Notes: a model not told the origin generated them from the letters alone. 64,000 bases of DNA from Sclerodactyla briareus (GCA_026419785.1 JAODTK010005607.1:1-64000); one strand, 5' to 3'. Shown: positions 1-13,458, counted from the first letter of the stretch. Program-made: numbers and translations.

Positions 1-3000
1 CGCACAATTTCCCCGCTGGATAGTGTTTTCCCATGTCAACTGCCAAGTATATGGAGAATGATTTTTTTCAACCGTTTTAAAGAGCTACCTTCCTACTGAC
101 TCAAAACACATGTTCTAGATTGTGCTCCTTGAAAACATCGCCTTTCTTAAGTATTGAACATATAACCGATTCCATCTCAACAACATTTCACTTGTGTTTT
201 CAAACAATTCGCAATTAATTACTCGACATCTTCAAATTGAGGAAATGGAAATAAACCCCAAATAAGATTTGCAATATACGCTGATTCAGTTTTGCGCACC
301 AACTGCCCAAAAACCCAGCCTACAGTACGATTTGTTTCGGATTCTCAAACGATTTTCAAACAGTTATTCTTCGAAACTTTCGTAATCAACTATTTATCCA
401 AGCTATTCAACACACATACACATATTTCTCTCCTCTTTTTCTTCTTTGCCTTCCCTTACGCCCGGCCGGTCTCCCCTCATATCCCGCTCTCTGCTCCCTG
501 GCCTCCTCTCTCCCCTTCGTTTTTTCCCCTTCGTCCCCTTCTTGTCCCCCTTACCACCAAACCTTTTTTCCATTACCTGGGGTCGCGTTCCCAGATACGC
601 GCCTCGCAAAGCAGTAAAATCCAGTCAGGCAGAACTTACTTGAATCAGATGACATAAAAAATAGTGGGGATCAACCACAACAACCACACCGAACATGATC
701 AGACCCACAACGAAACTGCGCCGAAGAAACGGTCCTTCCTCAGTCTGCTTCACGTAAACAATGCCAGTTACTTACAATGACGGGAGGACTCGAGGCCCGG
801 TCTCGATACCATTTTTGAAGGGTTCAAGTCTCGAACTCGGGATTAAATACACGGACTCGTTTCCGGGCTCGGGTGCTGGGACTCGGGAGTCGGGACTACC
901 TCTGCAAAACCTTAGCAAAAATCCCGGAAAATTATGAGGAAGAAAAAAATGCCAAATCCTACCATTGATATCAAAAACCTGATGAACTTCGTGCCGTCTT
1001 TTTTTTGTAAATGTCTGAATTCGTTCACACCAATTTGAAGTTAGCCAATAGCTAAGAATGAGCTACCCCAACCTTTGAAACAGCCATCAGCAAAGGTGTC
1101 ACAACACACTGCCACAGCAACAGAGAACATTCCGCGATATTCCGTAACATGCTTGTCTGGAACATTTTTTATGGTCTTCCAAATGGTAGGTGGAGGCCGG
1201 TGGAAGTCTGTTTAATATGGATTGTGAGTAATTTATTTTGTTTATTTTTGGCATTTGCTACATCGCAATTACAGTAGCCACTTGTGCTATTAACTTTTAT
1301 TGAGCGGCCCACCTCATGACTAAGAAATATGTAAACTGTATGATTTTTGCAATTGGCGGAATGTACCGCGTTATCATATACAGTTTTCAGAGCTGCACAT
1401 CTAACTTAATAACTTTCTATTTTGAATCCCTAATCCCATACTAAGCCTATCATTTTTGCTAAGGACTCGGAGTTGAGGACTCGTTCTGACCCGTGACAGG
1501 CTGTGGCCCGCGGTGGCCCTTGACTGGGATGGGCTGGACTCGACTCCAACTGTGGTACATACTCAAATAATCATTCTTTAGAGTTTCTCATACAATATAT
1601 CCCTCCAGGTTGCCTTCTTACCATCCACTTGGAGGCCAGAAAAAAAAAATGTTTCTGTCCGATCCGAGTCATCAAATCAACACTAATTCGGTTCTTGCGT
1701 ATTGAACATTTTCGTCACACTGCGGGTCAGGGGGGACCTTATGTAGGCCTACCTACACATTTCTTTTTGTAACTTGCGAATCAACCGTAGTAGATCCGTT
1801 CTGATAGACTGTTTAATGTAATGAAGCTACACCGCACATTTTTTCCTCAAAGAACCAACAGTTGCAAACTTGCAGAGTCATTGACAAGACAAAACTTATT
1901 AGGCACGACGACTGGCGTTCCGTTTGGCCTCTCCTGAGTGGAAACAGTGCCTGCTCGGATAGCGGAGGACCAATACGAGGTCAATTACGAGTATGCCTCG
2001 GTGAAATTCAGTATTTGTACTAGACATGACATGACATGTGAAAACTGAATTTGACGGGGGAGGGGGGGGGGGGGTAATTGTTTCTGGCAAAATCTACTCT
2101 ATATTTTTATTTGGAGTCGAAATTTAGGCTGCAACGCATCGAGTAATTCGACACAACTGGAGGTACTTGCTGTATGGGCTTCTCAATGTAACCCGAATTG
2201 ATTGTCTTTTATATAGGCCATTAGGCCATAAAGTTGGTCAACTTGAAAGTGTTGCCTCGCTGATTTTTTATTAACGTTTGTGTGTTGTTGTAACACATCA
2301 CTGAACCCCACTTGGATGAAAGTGCTCTTACTCTATACGTTGAGCTCCCCGTAATAAACATATTCCTCTATCTCTAATCGTTCCTATGATGTTAGGCAAA
2401 GACCATCTGAGGTTATGAAGTCCGAAACCCTGTTAACCATATATCCTAAAACCTGATCCGATCGATTGAAATCCGATACTACGCTTTCTTCTACAAGAGA
2501 GTATAAGAACCCCATCGGTTTTGGTGCAGACCAGTGGTCCTTGGGGGGAGGGGATTGGAAGTGTCAGAAGTTGTGAACGTGTTAGCTTGTCACACGATAA
2601 CTCGAATCGCAGACCCACCTAGATGGACGGAACCCATAACGTAGGAGGGGTTTTTTCATGATGGTTCCATGGATCCTGTATGTTTCAGAATCAGATCAAA
2701 GTTCCGTCTAAGGTCAACATCTATGGTTATCATGATAAGTCAAGAATGCCTGGCCCGATCGAGTTGAATTAGGTATGCAGCTTTACATGAGGAGTAACAT
2801 TAAACCTTAGCTCTATGTGTAAGGCAAGAGTCATCTCATGAAAAGTTGGTCTCAGCATATATTTTTTGGCTCAGCGCGAGCAAACGGAAGTGATTTCTAT
2901 ATCGTCGCCGCGTTTCGTCCTACACAAGCCCTTCCAATCTTTTGTGACCTATACCGAACTGAAAAGAGCGTTCTTCGCTCGTTCTGTCGGTGAATAATCA

Positions 3001-5300
3001 GCGCAGAATTCACTGATCACGAACTTGGTGCGTGGTGATTGACAATGACAGCTGATGGATCCTCAATATTCAGAACTACGGGCCGTAGTGCCGTCAGTAT
3101 TCGGTATATTCGTTCCGCAATCAGGAATATTTGGACATGATCTTCATTTGATACAGCGTGTACATGCCGTTGTTACGGGGTCGGGAAAAAAAGCCCCCCT
3201 CGACATTGTAAGACTTTTTTATGGCTATATACCAGCCCTTATATTTGCCAACTAACCACTTGGGTCCTTAACACCACACTGGCGCGTCCCTGTCACCAGA
3301 ACTCGGACATACGACCACATTACTCCTATCATGATTGTATCTCATTTCGCTTCATGAACGCGAATTACATACAACGAATTATCTACAAACTTCCCCTTAT
3401 GTCTCAAATGTCTAGGTCACAATAAAGGTCCGAACGATCTCTCCAGTTTGCTCCAGCTCTGCGTCGAACCACATTAAGATGTGCTAATACCTCTGTTCAA
3501 GACACCTGTCTATGGTTCTTAAACCTGCTCATCAAGTTCACAGTACCCGTGGAAACTCACTTCTTGTGAAATTTGGGACACTTTCAAATCCTTATACTGA
3601 AGAATATCTTTGTAGGTATTCAATCATAGTCGTTTTCTGAGTGTAAAGCGCTACGAGAAGATTTTCATAGTTTGTTGCACTATGTAAAACTTTGGAAATG
3701 AAATTACCATTATTCAGGGGGAAATAGAATGGTGAAAAGTTGTGGCCAATTTATTCTCCTTAAAAACGTTAAACGGGACCCCAATGAGAATGATGGAGCT
3801 CATATTTGGTATGAAAACCATAGCAAACGATGGGGCTAAAAGCAAATGACTTTTCTTTAGAGCCGACACATTCCGTTTGGTCATGTAACATATGAAAACT
3901 AGACGGTAGAGAGAAAAATAGTCATCAGAGCCACACACGAATGTGTGGTTCAAGTATGTTGCTTGTTGGAGGGGGAAGATGCAAATGCCATATATTCCGG
4001 TACTCTACACATTGAATGCTCCCATTTTGTACCTCGAAAAAAAAAAGACGGAAATAGGTATTCAAACATTTTGAATTGACGAGATCATCATTCAATTATT
4101 GAGATCCCATTTTGTTGTGGGTTTGTTGTGTTTTCGAGTCCGAGTACATGATTTACATCGACTTTGTATTACAGGGAATGCCGCCGTACGTCAAAGAGGG
4201 AGTTCTCACAATAGCCGATGGGCCTTATGGCGCATTCGGATCGGCTGGGATTCAGTCCGGGGTTTGGCTGCAATATTGTAATTAATGGAAAGTACCCCAA
4301 AAGTCAAGTAAACTTTTCTGATCATTGGTCTTTAAGTTCTAGTATGGAAGCACGGAAGCGTGATTGCACGACTCCGGTCGATCAACTCAGTCTATTAGTC
4401 GTACCCAAACAATATTAACCTCGTCGAGTCTATGTGCAGTTGCTCGTGATGGCAGGCTTGTCGAGCCTCGTCCGCAGCGAGCTGGAACGTCCTTCCTGAA
4501 GCTGCGCTATGGTGGAGCAGGGAGTGGATAGCAGTACAAGAACCAGCGTGTTATGGTATTTTATGCATAGCATGTCCCTTTCTCTGACGACATATGGAGA
4601 TATATGGCATATCTGAAACATACACGATATTAAAACTTGTACGACACAGTGAGAGCAATTGGAGAAGATGAAACCACTCTTAATTAATGAAGTAACTATC
4701 ACGTCGAAATGAATGATTCATCAATTTTACTGGGGATATGGCGAATAATAATAATATCATTGAATGATTGGCGCACACTATAACGTCTGAGTAGGCCTAC
4801 TATGTCTGAAGTCATGATTTTCACAATCCTTGCGGATAAAAAACATCAAGCCGTAGATTGCCTTAATATATTACTAAAAAGTGTGATGGCAAATTTTTTT
4901 TATCAATCTCACCAAATAGTCACTTATTCATCTTCATTATCGATATGAATTATCGATGATATTAGTAATTGAATTAGTAATATCATTACCATCTGAGTCG
5001 ACGAAAGTGAATTTTCACCTCATGGAGTTATACTGAAGTGATCACTTTATGTCGAGTGATCTCCATCCAATGAAGAGCAATATTATATTCTATTGGAGGG
5101 GATCGTAAGTATAATAGAGTGAGTTATTCAACTCCATTAGAAGGAACTTTCACTTTGAATAAGCCTGTTCAAGGTTATAAGGGCGCATACTCTGTGATTA
5201 TTTTTCAAGAATGTGGGCGAATCTTTAGACATCTGGGTTATTCTTCTCTTCTGGGTCAGGGGTCTTTCATAAGGATTTTGTCCTCCTGACCCTTGTCACT
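1..5300. other. Gene-free stretch, no supported coding region
   Basis: I see no supported gene here. The ORFs are short, lie on both strands and lack convincing splice-site flanks. Two local clusters of the word GGACTCG or its variants occur at about 784-895 and 1465-1550. A run of about a dozen G lies near 2058. The rest reads as ordinary non-coding or intronic sequence. Confidence 0.6.
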
Positions 5301-5355
5301 AACAAACTAAACTAACTAAACTAAACTAACTAAACTAAACTAAACTAAACTAAAC
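5301..5355. repeat. (TAAAC)n / TAAC pentanucleotide tandem repeat
   Basis: About 55 bases consist of ACTAAACTAA-type units, mostly TAAAC with a few TAAC units interspersed. It is a simple-sequence repeat and is not a canonical telomere motif. It lies about 200 bases upstream of the hairpin-headed repeat at 5.55 kb. Confidence 0.9.
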
Positions 5356-5529
5356 AAGCTAAGCTACTCAGCACTGAACAGCTTGGGGGTATAGTCGATA
5401 TTCTCCAAAAAGGCTCTATCTTGAAAAGCCCATTTTAAACTGTCACCACTCTTCGAAGACTCCTCCCAACTCCTCCCATGTTCACTATGAAACGATGGAA
5501 TTGGAATATTATATCGAAATAAGCCTTTT

Positions 5530-6330
5530 CGCGGTCTCATCATCTGTGAATAATATCCCCACTTCGGGGATATTATGGGTTTTCCCAAGGCGTCGTCTCC
5601 GCCGCCGCCACCGCCGCCCCACCGCCGCCGGCCACCGCCGCCTCGTCCGCCGGAGATTTTCGTCAGTACGCAATAACTCGAAACTTGACACATGTTCGCC
5701 CTTACAAAAATTTACGGGATGAGTTCGAAAATGGTGGGCGTCGCGGGACCACTCTGGCGTTGGCCATCTGGATTTTTTTTCAACGAAACGGAATTGACAG
5801 TGTTTTTGTACAATAAACTCCCAAGGTGCATTTTTGGATCCATGAAACTTGCACACATGATCGTTTTGATGAACATCCTGAAATGGGGTCGAAAAGGGGC
5901 GTCGCCCGACGCTCTTACGCGGTAATTTTTTTGGATTTTTTTTGCCGAAACTGAGTGCTCGCTGATTTTGCGCGTTCCTGTGAAGCATGGCGACGTTTGA
6001 AGGACGTTTTTTGCCCATACGACCCCACCCGGCGCCATTTTGATGTTTTGTGAAATCCATTTTCAGCAGTTTGGACCTTGGTTTTTTTTTTTTTTTTTTT
6101 TTTTAACTTTGTTACACATGGTCGCGTAATGGAAATTTCGAAACAGGTGGAACAGGGGGCGTCGCCCAACCGCTTTGACGGCGGCCATTTGTATTGTTTT
6201 TTCGCTTATATTGCACCATTGTAGCATGGCGATCATTCTGTGACCAACTTTTTTTTCGCCCCATACGTCCCCACCTGGCGGCCATTTTTAATTTTGCGAA
6301 TTTTGTTGTTGTTGCTGCTCTGACATTGGC
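5530..6330 (+). repeat. Dispersed repeat family A, plus-orientation copy with terminal hairpin and internal modules
   Basis: The copy opens with a perfect 9-bp hairpin (5552-5560 with 5566-5574, loop ACTTC) whose right arm reads GGGGATATT and is followed by ATGGGTTTT. A GC-rich CCGCCG tract follows, then CAATAACTC and further sequence matching the reverse complement of 18.7-19.3 kb. Inside are decayed modules anchored on GGGCGTCGC at about 5736, 5897 and 6157, each near a GCCATTTT motif. ORFs spanning it on the minus strand (about 180 codons) are most likely chance products of this repeat. The family is unrecognised. It looks like a non-autonomous transposable element. Confidence 0.6.
6082..6104. 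repeat. Poly-T tract
   Basis: This is a run of about 23 T. It could be an A-rich tail of a minus-strand retroposon, but no element body was recognised next to it. Confidence 0.85.
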
Positions 6331-6399
6331 CATGGTCGGGCATGGTATGTGCATGGAACCAACCTCCCCACTTCCATGGGTTCATAAATCCCCTTCTGA

Positions 6400-8600
6400 T
6401 TAGGAAAACAAGGCGGCGAAAATGTAACCCTCGGATTAATCGAAAGTGGGGATATACACGTTGCGGTTCTTCTAAACCGTAGGCGATGTTCTAGTTGTGA
6501 TTGGTGTAAAAGCTTATTCGAATGTGCCGCGTGACCACTCAATGAAGTGAAATTAATTCGCTTGCTCTGTTTAGAGAGTAAGGAATTGGTCGGTTAGTCA
6601 TGAAATGAATGGTGTTGATATCCAAAATTGTCATGAGATCATCAATATTTGCTGATTGTCACCAATTGAAATAGTGATATAATCAAGTAATATTGGTGAT
6701 TGGTGATATCATCATCAGATATTGTTCAAAAATTTCAAATGGCTTGCTATAAGTCCTCTTCGGGTTAGTATGACTGTAACTGACAAATAATAAATTATCC
6801 GTCAAATCTGCTCTTAAAAATGCGTCATCCACAAACGGAAGTAAGTTAAACGAAACGGAAGTGTTTTTAAAGACTGCAAGTCGTAAACGAAGGTTTAGAC
6901 TGCAAGCGTAAAACCGTTCCCGGAGCCCAAAAGCTGCAGCGAGTGTCCCCTTGTAGGTTTGAGTAATAGCCATTTCAACCACCCAATTACATTCCCTTGA
7001 GACTGTTCAAGGAGACCTGAAAAAACCCATTTTCATATACATAGCAAAATTCCAAGATTGAACCGAGGTCCGTCGGACAGTTGTTCCCAATGATTTGATT
7101 TAGGGATGTTCACGTTTCATAGTAAAATTCTATTGATAATAATGGGACATTGATATCACTTAAAAGCGAGGTCCCAATCTGGCCATTAGATTCCCATTAC
7201 CTATTTTCCAACTTTGTTTCCCAAATTGGAATTTTTCCATTCCTTGTCACTGAAGGGCAACTTACCGGAAGATCTAAGTAAAAATGGTCAAGTTTTCCTT
7301 TGTATCGCATGGTTGCTGACCGGGATTTTTGTAGAAGGCGACTCCGCTCCAGCGGACCTGAGCCAAATAACTGATCTTCGCACTAAGGTAACACTCGGGA
7401 TAACAAGAAACACCCCGGCGAAGAGGAGGGAACGTGCTTTGAAGATATCCAATCTTCACAGATGATCAGGGCCAAACGTGTGTAATGATGTGCTGGTTTG
7501 CTGTTGTATGCGGAACAAAGAGTAGTTATGAATAGACGGCGTTCTGGAAGCTATAATACACTAACAGATATACCCGCAGGTCCTATCACCGGTGACCACT
7601 CGTTTAGCCTACATTCAGAATCCCGTTATCTTATCACTCATCTACTTAAATATTACGCTTGTGTACTCCTCCGAGTGCGAGGCCGAAGAGCAATTTGGGC
7701 AGATGCTGCCAAACTGGGCTAAACACAGGATGGCCGACTGCTATGATGATATTAAAGAAACAACGGATATTAGGAGGAGTGGGGTACTTAAATACGTATA
7801 TTGCCAAAATCGAGGGCAAGAATTAATGATGAATTATATTCACCCTTAGTATAAAATCGGAAATCGGGCCTATGCGCCGCCTGCAACACACATTTTGCTG
7901 AGGCGTATTGGCAACTGGTCAAGTCACAACCGACAGATATATACAATTTATACAAGGGTATGACGCCTGACCAGTGGACGATGTGCCTTTGGAATAGTTG
8001 GTAGTCGAGAAGACTGGTGAACCGAAACAAATTCAAATCGTGAGTCCTTTACACTGTAACCCTGACGCTCGATTACGGGTTTCAGACTGGCTGCCATACT
8101 GCCATGAGGTAAAATCTAGTCACGGCGTACTGGAGAGGGGAAAGCGTAAATTTGTCAATATGAATATTCGGTCGGCAGCATGGAAATGAAAACAAAATCA
8201 GAATAGTGTCATTTGGGCATGCCCATCGTGTCCTGTCGGTACGTGACCCGGTGTGTCGGGGCTGCCTACTGTACAACCTCTTTGTTCACGGTTTGCGCAG
8301 ATTCGTGGGAACCTCATATGAAGAGGGTGGGTCAGGCCCATACCTGGTCGGAAGAGGTCAAGTGATTGGCAGCAATGGGTGTATGCAGTCAGGTGCCTTC
8401 CAAACGTGTGCTTCTAAGGGTGCGGGATGGGAGTGACGAGTATGAGGATTGCGTATGACCGGCGCAAAACAATGGAACATTTCAGCTCACCTTCAGCCAG
8501 AGGATCAACAACCAGAGACATAGGCAATCGGACCTGAAGTTGTCGAGATCTTGGTGTCCTAGTTTTGCGTCGACGCACTGCGCATCCATGATTAGATAGG
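6400..8600. other. Mostly uncharacterised sequence with one repeat related to 21.0 kb
   Basis: No gene is supported. The stretch 7250-7360 resembles 20985-21100: both contain a segment reading roughly as LPE followed by an AATGGTCAA core and a cysteine- or tryptophan-containing tail. This suggests two decayed copies of one repeat. ORFs at 7498-7849 have no splice context. Confidence 0.4.
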
Positions 8601-8633
8601 TGATTGATAATCAATAGCGATCCAAATACTCGC

Positions 8634-8687
8634 TGGGGGGTGGTGGGGGGGTGTGGGGGGTGGGGGGGTGGGGGGGGGGGGGGGGGG
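8634..8687 (+). repeat. G-rich tract (possible quadruplex-forming)
   Basis: The tract is almost continuous G broken only by T, with several runs of 6-19 G. It precedes the CA microsatellite by about 55 bases. Long G-runs like this are also prone to sequencing-length error. Confidence 0.85.
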
Positions 8688-8742
8688 CAAAACGCATGGG
8701 AGCAACTTCTGCCGTCCTCCACGTTCGTGTTCACGAAAATGC

Positions 8743-8743
<1 letters not shown>

Positions 8744-8834
<91 letters not shown>
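8744..8834 (+). repeat. (CA)n dinucleotide microsatellite with family-B-like 3' flank
   Basis: About 45 CA units run almost without interruption. The following sequence, with GATTGCATAGATTCCCC near 8853-8870, matches the end of family-B repeats near 14950-15000 and 60466-60520. The microsatellite is therefore probably the expanded CA tract of a decayed family-B 3' end. Confidence 0.9.
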
Positions 8835-8838
<4 letters not shown>

Positions 8839-9129
8839 TGCGCACACATCCTTGATTGCATAGATTCCCCTTTGTACTTTGCCCGGATGGAGTTGAACCG
8901 GTTTCTGTTGAAGCCTTTTGCTGACCAACTGTCCATTTTTTTTCATTAGCTCTCAATCTCAATGAAAACTAAAGTGTGTTTGCGAGGATTGGAGGGAGGC
9001 AAGTGTTCCGGGTTTTTTTTCAAGAACGGTGATCGCTTGCAAGAATAACCTATTGCGGATCATTTGAATTGTTGTGATATTAATTATTCAAAAGATTATA
9101 ATCTAATTCGAAAGTTTTAGCATGGCTTC

Positions 9130-10075
9130 AGAATAAAATTCATTCAGGGCGGGGACTTTAATATGCTAGTATTCATGGAAGATGTTACTAGTGTATTGGC
9201 AACGATGACGCTGTTGATATTATTTTCCTTGATTCCGGAAAGCTTTTGACAAGGTGCCTCATTAACGTCTCCTACTCAACTTGGAGAGCTTGTGTATCAC
9301 CGGCAATGACCTTGAGTAAGCTGAAGGGTGGCCTCTAATAGGGTGCAGGAGCTTGCCAATGATGGGTGTTCTTCTATTTATTGGAAGGTCACCAGTGGCG
9401 TTCCCCAATGGCTCGGCTCTAGTTCCCTCACTGTATTTGGCCTATCTAAGCGTCACAATTATCGTGCAATCACGAGGTATTGACCGGCAGTGTAATCGGA
9501 AGAATGACTTCAAACGTTTGAAGGGCACTAGGACCGAGGTCTCCAACGATCTCCCGATTAGCAAGTGTTTTTCACAACACAGATAAATGCAAAGTAATGC
9601 TCGTCGCGGTTGTCATATACCATCAAGCACTTCCGTTAGTTGATGGTCAAGATACTCATGCGGTGAATTCAGAAAAAATCCGGGTCTTATAGTTCCACAT
9701 TGTGAACCTCCTAAGTGTGTGCGAAGCTGCTAAGGAAAAGTAATGATTAGCTAGCGACCCCAAATTCCAATTTGTCGATAGAATATCGTTGGCGGGCTTC
9801 GTTCAGGCAATTGGTAAGACCACACTGTAGTATTGCCGTGCGAGCGTGGAATCCTTATTTCTTAAAGATATTTGAAAACGTCACAAAGAGGGCTTCCGGT
9901 CGAGAAGAGATTAAAACGTCTTGGTATGACCTTATGAAAGCGGAGGTGAATTCGAGCAGTGTTTGGTCAGGTGTCAAATTGTTCAGGCATCGATGAATTT
10001 TAATGATACTATGCGGATTGTCGGATGTTACTACTAATAGGGAACACCGTTCCAACTGCGTTGTCACGTCAATTG
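9130..10075 (+). mobile_element. Degenerate non-LTR retrotransposon reverse-transcriptase relic
   Basis: Joining short pieces across frames, the plus strand shows recognisable RT landmarks in the right order. These are an AVDIIFLD / FDKVP motif (palm motif A) at about 9210-9260, SGVPQ-like sequence at about 9393-9420, a DKCKVM motif at about 9583-9600, and a thumb-like RLKRLGM / KRR-IRA segment at about 9905-9960. Stops and frameshifts break every frame, so it cannot be translated as it stands. The motif set fits the CR1/L2/Jockey group of non-LTR elements. No 5' or 3' terminus was located. It is likely the same broad family as the 44.4-45.3 kb relic. Confidence 0.75.
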
Positions 10076-10079
10076 CAAA

Positions 10080-11060
10080 TGAGGCGTTCAGAAGTAATTA
10101 TTTAGTAACGAGTAGTCATGAGTGAAATTGCAGCGCTGAGATGTTATTTCCTTGGAGTAATAGTGCCTCAAAAAGTCTTGATGTTTCAGGAATTGACTGA
10201 TCTTCTTTTTTACAAATCATTCTAACTATCCTGTACACCTGGTAGTCTCTATACGCAGGTGCTTCTTATTTATTTCAGATAATCCGAAGCAAAAGTGTGC
10301 TGACCTGTTGTAAGATCAGTTATGAAAGACCGAAAATATAGAAAAATGATTTACAATTTACAATGAAGAAGCATTTCGTGTCTTGTGTCCTCCAGGCCGC
10401 GGGCGCGTTAACATCGCGGCCATACTAATCTCTTCATCCAAGAACTTAAAACACAGGACTCGAAGGGTTTAATAAGTGTACATGCTCACAACTTGCGGCG
10501 GTGACGTATGTGTAACGCTTTAAACGAGCTCATCGGTGTGGCTTCCGTTTCCAGTAGCCACCTGCCAGTGACGCGGGCCGCGTGGAAAGACATGTGCAGA
10601 CAGATTTCTGATCTGGTAGTATGAGAATCAATTCTATGGGACCGGGAAGTGCCGCAGGTCACACTGCCCTCAAAAGAAACAAGGACTCGAGGGTTAGTTG
10701 ATATATTTCTCGTTTTGTATCGGCAAACGTGCAGGACATGCAATCCTTCTAAACAGATAGGTCTCGTTAACTATACAAGAAAACATTAGCGCACTGCAGG
10801 ACGGTTGTTAGACCTGAAAGACAAGGGGTATCGGGAAATGACACGGGGAATGAGGAGGAATCGCATTCAATAACTGATTAGGCATTTTTTCAATGCAGCA
10901 GGACAGAATAAAACAACTTATAGTATAATCCACGAGTAACGATATGACATTTGAAAACCACCACCCTGAAAGTGTGAGCATTTTTCGATACTAACTGCAT
11001 TCTCACTCCTGGTGTAATCCTCATAATGCATGGGTATTTAGCCTTGATATCAAAATCACC
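10080..11060. other. No recognised feature
   Basis: There is no supported gene or repeat. A minus-strand ORF at 10486-10743 lacks splice-site support. Confidence 0.5.
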
Positions 11061-11067
11061 GCTTGTA

Positions 11068-11719
11068 CCCCTCAGCAGCACCACCGGGAATCCCTTCTGC
11101 CTGAGTGACCAGGAACGTATCCCAAAAACGTTTTCGAGATTTTGAGGACTTCAACTGACGCTTCACACGGACGCCCGTTCCTGCTATACCAGTGTAGCAG
11201 ACGTCCGGGAAAGCATCAAGGACGCCCTCTTCCATGGCAGACGCCCTCTCGCAGAATGGATCTCCAGGGACCGGGGTCTGGTCGCAGTACTCGAACGTGG
11301 GTCTCGCTAAACCGAAGACGACGTCCATATTTATATACCCTTCAAACTCGTCGCGGACTTCTGTGCCTGGGGTTGGCATGGGCTGGTAGTCGAGTATTTG
11401 ATTCCGACTTCGTCGTCGCCCCACCTGAGCGTGAGTTCTTCTCCGCTAGTTCGTATTTCGTCTACAAGGGTGTAAGGTAGTAGGGCGTACTCTGGAACGA
11501 CCCCGTGAGCTTGGTCGCTGTAGATCGCGAGATTCAAGGCGACGTTCGAAGGGCCCGACGGGGAGAGACGTAGGAAGGGGATGCTCACGATTAATTCAAC
11601 GTTAGTCAGGAGGGGAACAGTATCCAGTAACGTATTGTTACCGAATTCTACATACAGAGGATGAGTGTTCTCCTGAAGTCCGGGAAGAACCGGTCCATCC
11701 GGGATGTACAACTGTGGAC
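11068..11719 (-). CDS. Probable exon of an unrecognised protein, with an internal frame change
   Basis: On the minus strand an acceptor (TTTTATTTTGCTAG) is followed by about 95 open codons, starting PQLYIPDGPVLPGL and including IVSIPFLRLSPSG. Coding character then continues in another frame, with LDYQPMPTPGTEVRDEFEGY, cysteine-containing stretches near FEYCDQ and DVCYTG, and a basic VKRQLKSSKSRKR segment. The two frames overlap at about 11331-11424, so one indel (sequence error or pseudogene mutation) or an unrecognised short intron must lie there. A possible donor, GGG|GTACAAG, sets the low-coordinate end. Higher CpG and GC than the flanks supports coding sequence. I do not recognise the family. 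The hydrophobic and cysteine pattern would suit an extracellular or secreted protein, but that is inference. Confidence 0.45.
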
Positions 11720-11724
11720 CTAGC

Positions 11725-12945
11725 AAAATAAAAGAGACGAGTTAGGCGAGTAGGGCAGGCTTAATTTCAAAATCTTTCTCTTGGACTTGTAGGAAATTTC
11801 CTCAAAATTCCGCCCATCATTACTAGAACTGGTATACGTACGCTCTCTAATCTGAAATCTCAATTATTTTATTGTGTCATGTGTGTGGACTATAGACTAA
11901 TGGGGGGAGATCGTTTGGCAGCTAAATCGATATGGAATGCAGGTGGTCGCTGACCACAACATGTTTGGGAAGATTCTTATATTCTGCATATTTTTGAAGG
12001 CGTCAAGACGTTCCAGTACCATGTTGTACCACTGAGTGGTAGAACTGGATAGTTTAGTACCTTCGAATTGAAAAAATGGTATGCTAACTATAAATGTATT
12101 CTGTGAAATATTCTTGCTGGCCAGAGTGCCCGAAATGAATATATTATTGCACATGATAGAGAAAGATTTCTGGTAGGGGAAATATCGCTCATAACACGTC
12201 AAGAAACTGAAATATGATAAGAGGTTGAACATTAAGAGTGACTAGAAATTCAGGACTATGCGAACGTTCCTTGGCTTAATGAACCCTAGAGACTGTTTTA
12301 TCAAATTACCCTGCAGTGTCTCAAGTTCACGAATTGTAGCATTGCGATTTACACATCCATGCCTTATATGTCAACAATGTCATGCAAACAGAATTCCAAA
12401 AGTAACGCTCCACATCGGTGGTTGCAACGGGGGAAAAAATGCCGGATTTATTGAAACCGTAAGACTGACGACACTTGCTAATCCTACTATCTACATTTGA
12501 ATTAATTAGTACGCATACAGTTATTACCGGTAGCACAAGGGAATCACATCCATCACAACAGAGATACTATCAGTGCCTAATCGCTATGTATACGTTGTCA
12601 GGTTGTTCAAGAGATCTTCTCCAGATACCATGCACTTTTCAAACTCTTCAAACTCTTCCAAACTTCAATCTCCACTGGACGCTGTAATCATGACAAATAT
12701 CAATGAGTGATTGAAGGCCGGGAGCCGCAAAGACAACAATCGTCAGCGTCTGCGTGAGCAACGAGTTCAGTTAAATGGATATTGCCAATAGCAGTATCAC
12801 ATTTTGCTTGATCAAGTTGATTCAAAGGGTCATTGATTAAAATATTTGAGGAAGAAGGGCGATAGACGGGCACCCTTGTTACACTAAGAGGGGCAACAGT
12901 CGCGTTTAGGTTACAGTATCACCAGTAGCAAAGTACCCTGTACAT
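11725..12945. other. No supported gene
   Basis: ORFs occur on both strands (for example 11897-12232 minus and 12258-12500 plus) without splice support. This is likely the intron or flank of the 11.1-11.7 kb exon. Confidence 0.5.
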
Positions 12946-12949
12946 CATA

Positions 12950-13310
12950 AAACTACATTACCATAAGTGAGTTGTGAAAACATTGTCAAAACATTTTACC
13001 AGCATCCAAACAAATATAAAAAGGCTAATGATTATGATCAGAACCGAGTTATCACGTGACATTAGACAACATACTACAACCGAAGAATGTACCCATCGAC
13101 TCCGTGAACTGCCCATCTGAAATGTCTGTATCAGGATTAGGAAGAGCTCCAACATTTTAAACGACACATAGCTGATATAGTGACCGGCCTTTAGTTTCCA
13201 GGGATATTGGCATTGGGGGTAGGTTTATTTAAGACAGGAACAATGACATCACAATTGAAGGATCTAGGAACATAATAATGGGATAAGATAGTGTGATCGT
13301 GATGGAGAGA
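12950..13310 (-). mobile_element. Degenerate reverse-transcriptase fragment
   Basis: Reading the minus strand from about 13300 gives IVPVLNKPTPNANIPGN followed by RPV (with an interrupting stop), which matches the 'IP/VPV-K..-NYRP(I/V)' region of non-LTR RTs. About 200 bases further on comes LDAGKMFDNVFTTHL (in mixed frames), which resembles palm motif A, 'LDxxKAFDxVxxxxL'. The spacing and order are right for RT. Frameshifts and stops show a dead fragment. The family was not assigned. Confidence 0.6.
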
Positions 13311-13458
13311 TAGAACATAGAGCTTCGCTCTCACCATGATAAATGAACGCTGCTGTGAACCTGCGCTGGCCTTCTATAACTTTAAAGCCGAATCAAGAGT
13401 CGAGCAAGCTTTGTGCATTCTGTCATGCGTCATTCTGTCATTTTTTTAAAAATCAGAC

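Noticed and set aside
5301..5355. Interstitial telomere repeat
   Set aside because: The unit is TAAAC/TAAC, not TTAGGG or a known telomere variant.
5509..6060. 183-codon minus-strand ORF, rich in Arg near its end
   Set aside because: It lies across a non-coding dispersed repeat (family A) and reads its CCGCCG tract as poly-Arg. There is no splice or domain support.
8414..8962. 182-codon minus-strand ORF with Cys-Val repeats
   Set aside because: It is an artefact of reading through the CA microsatellite and G-run.
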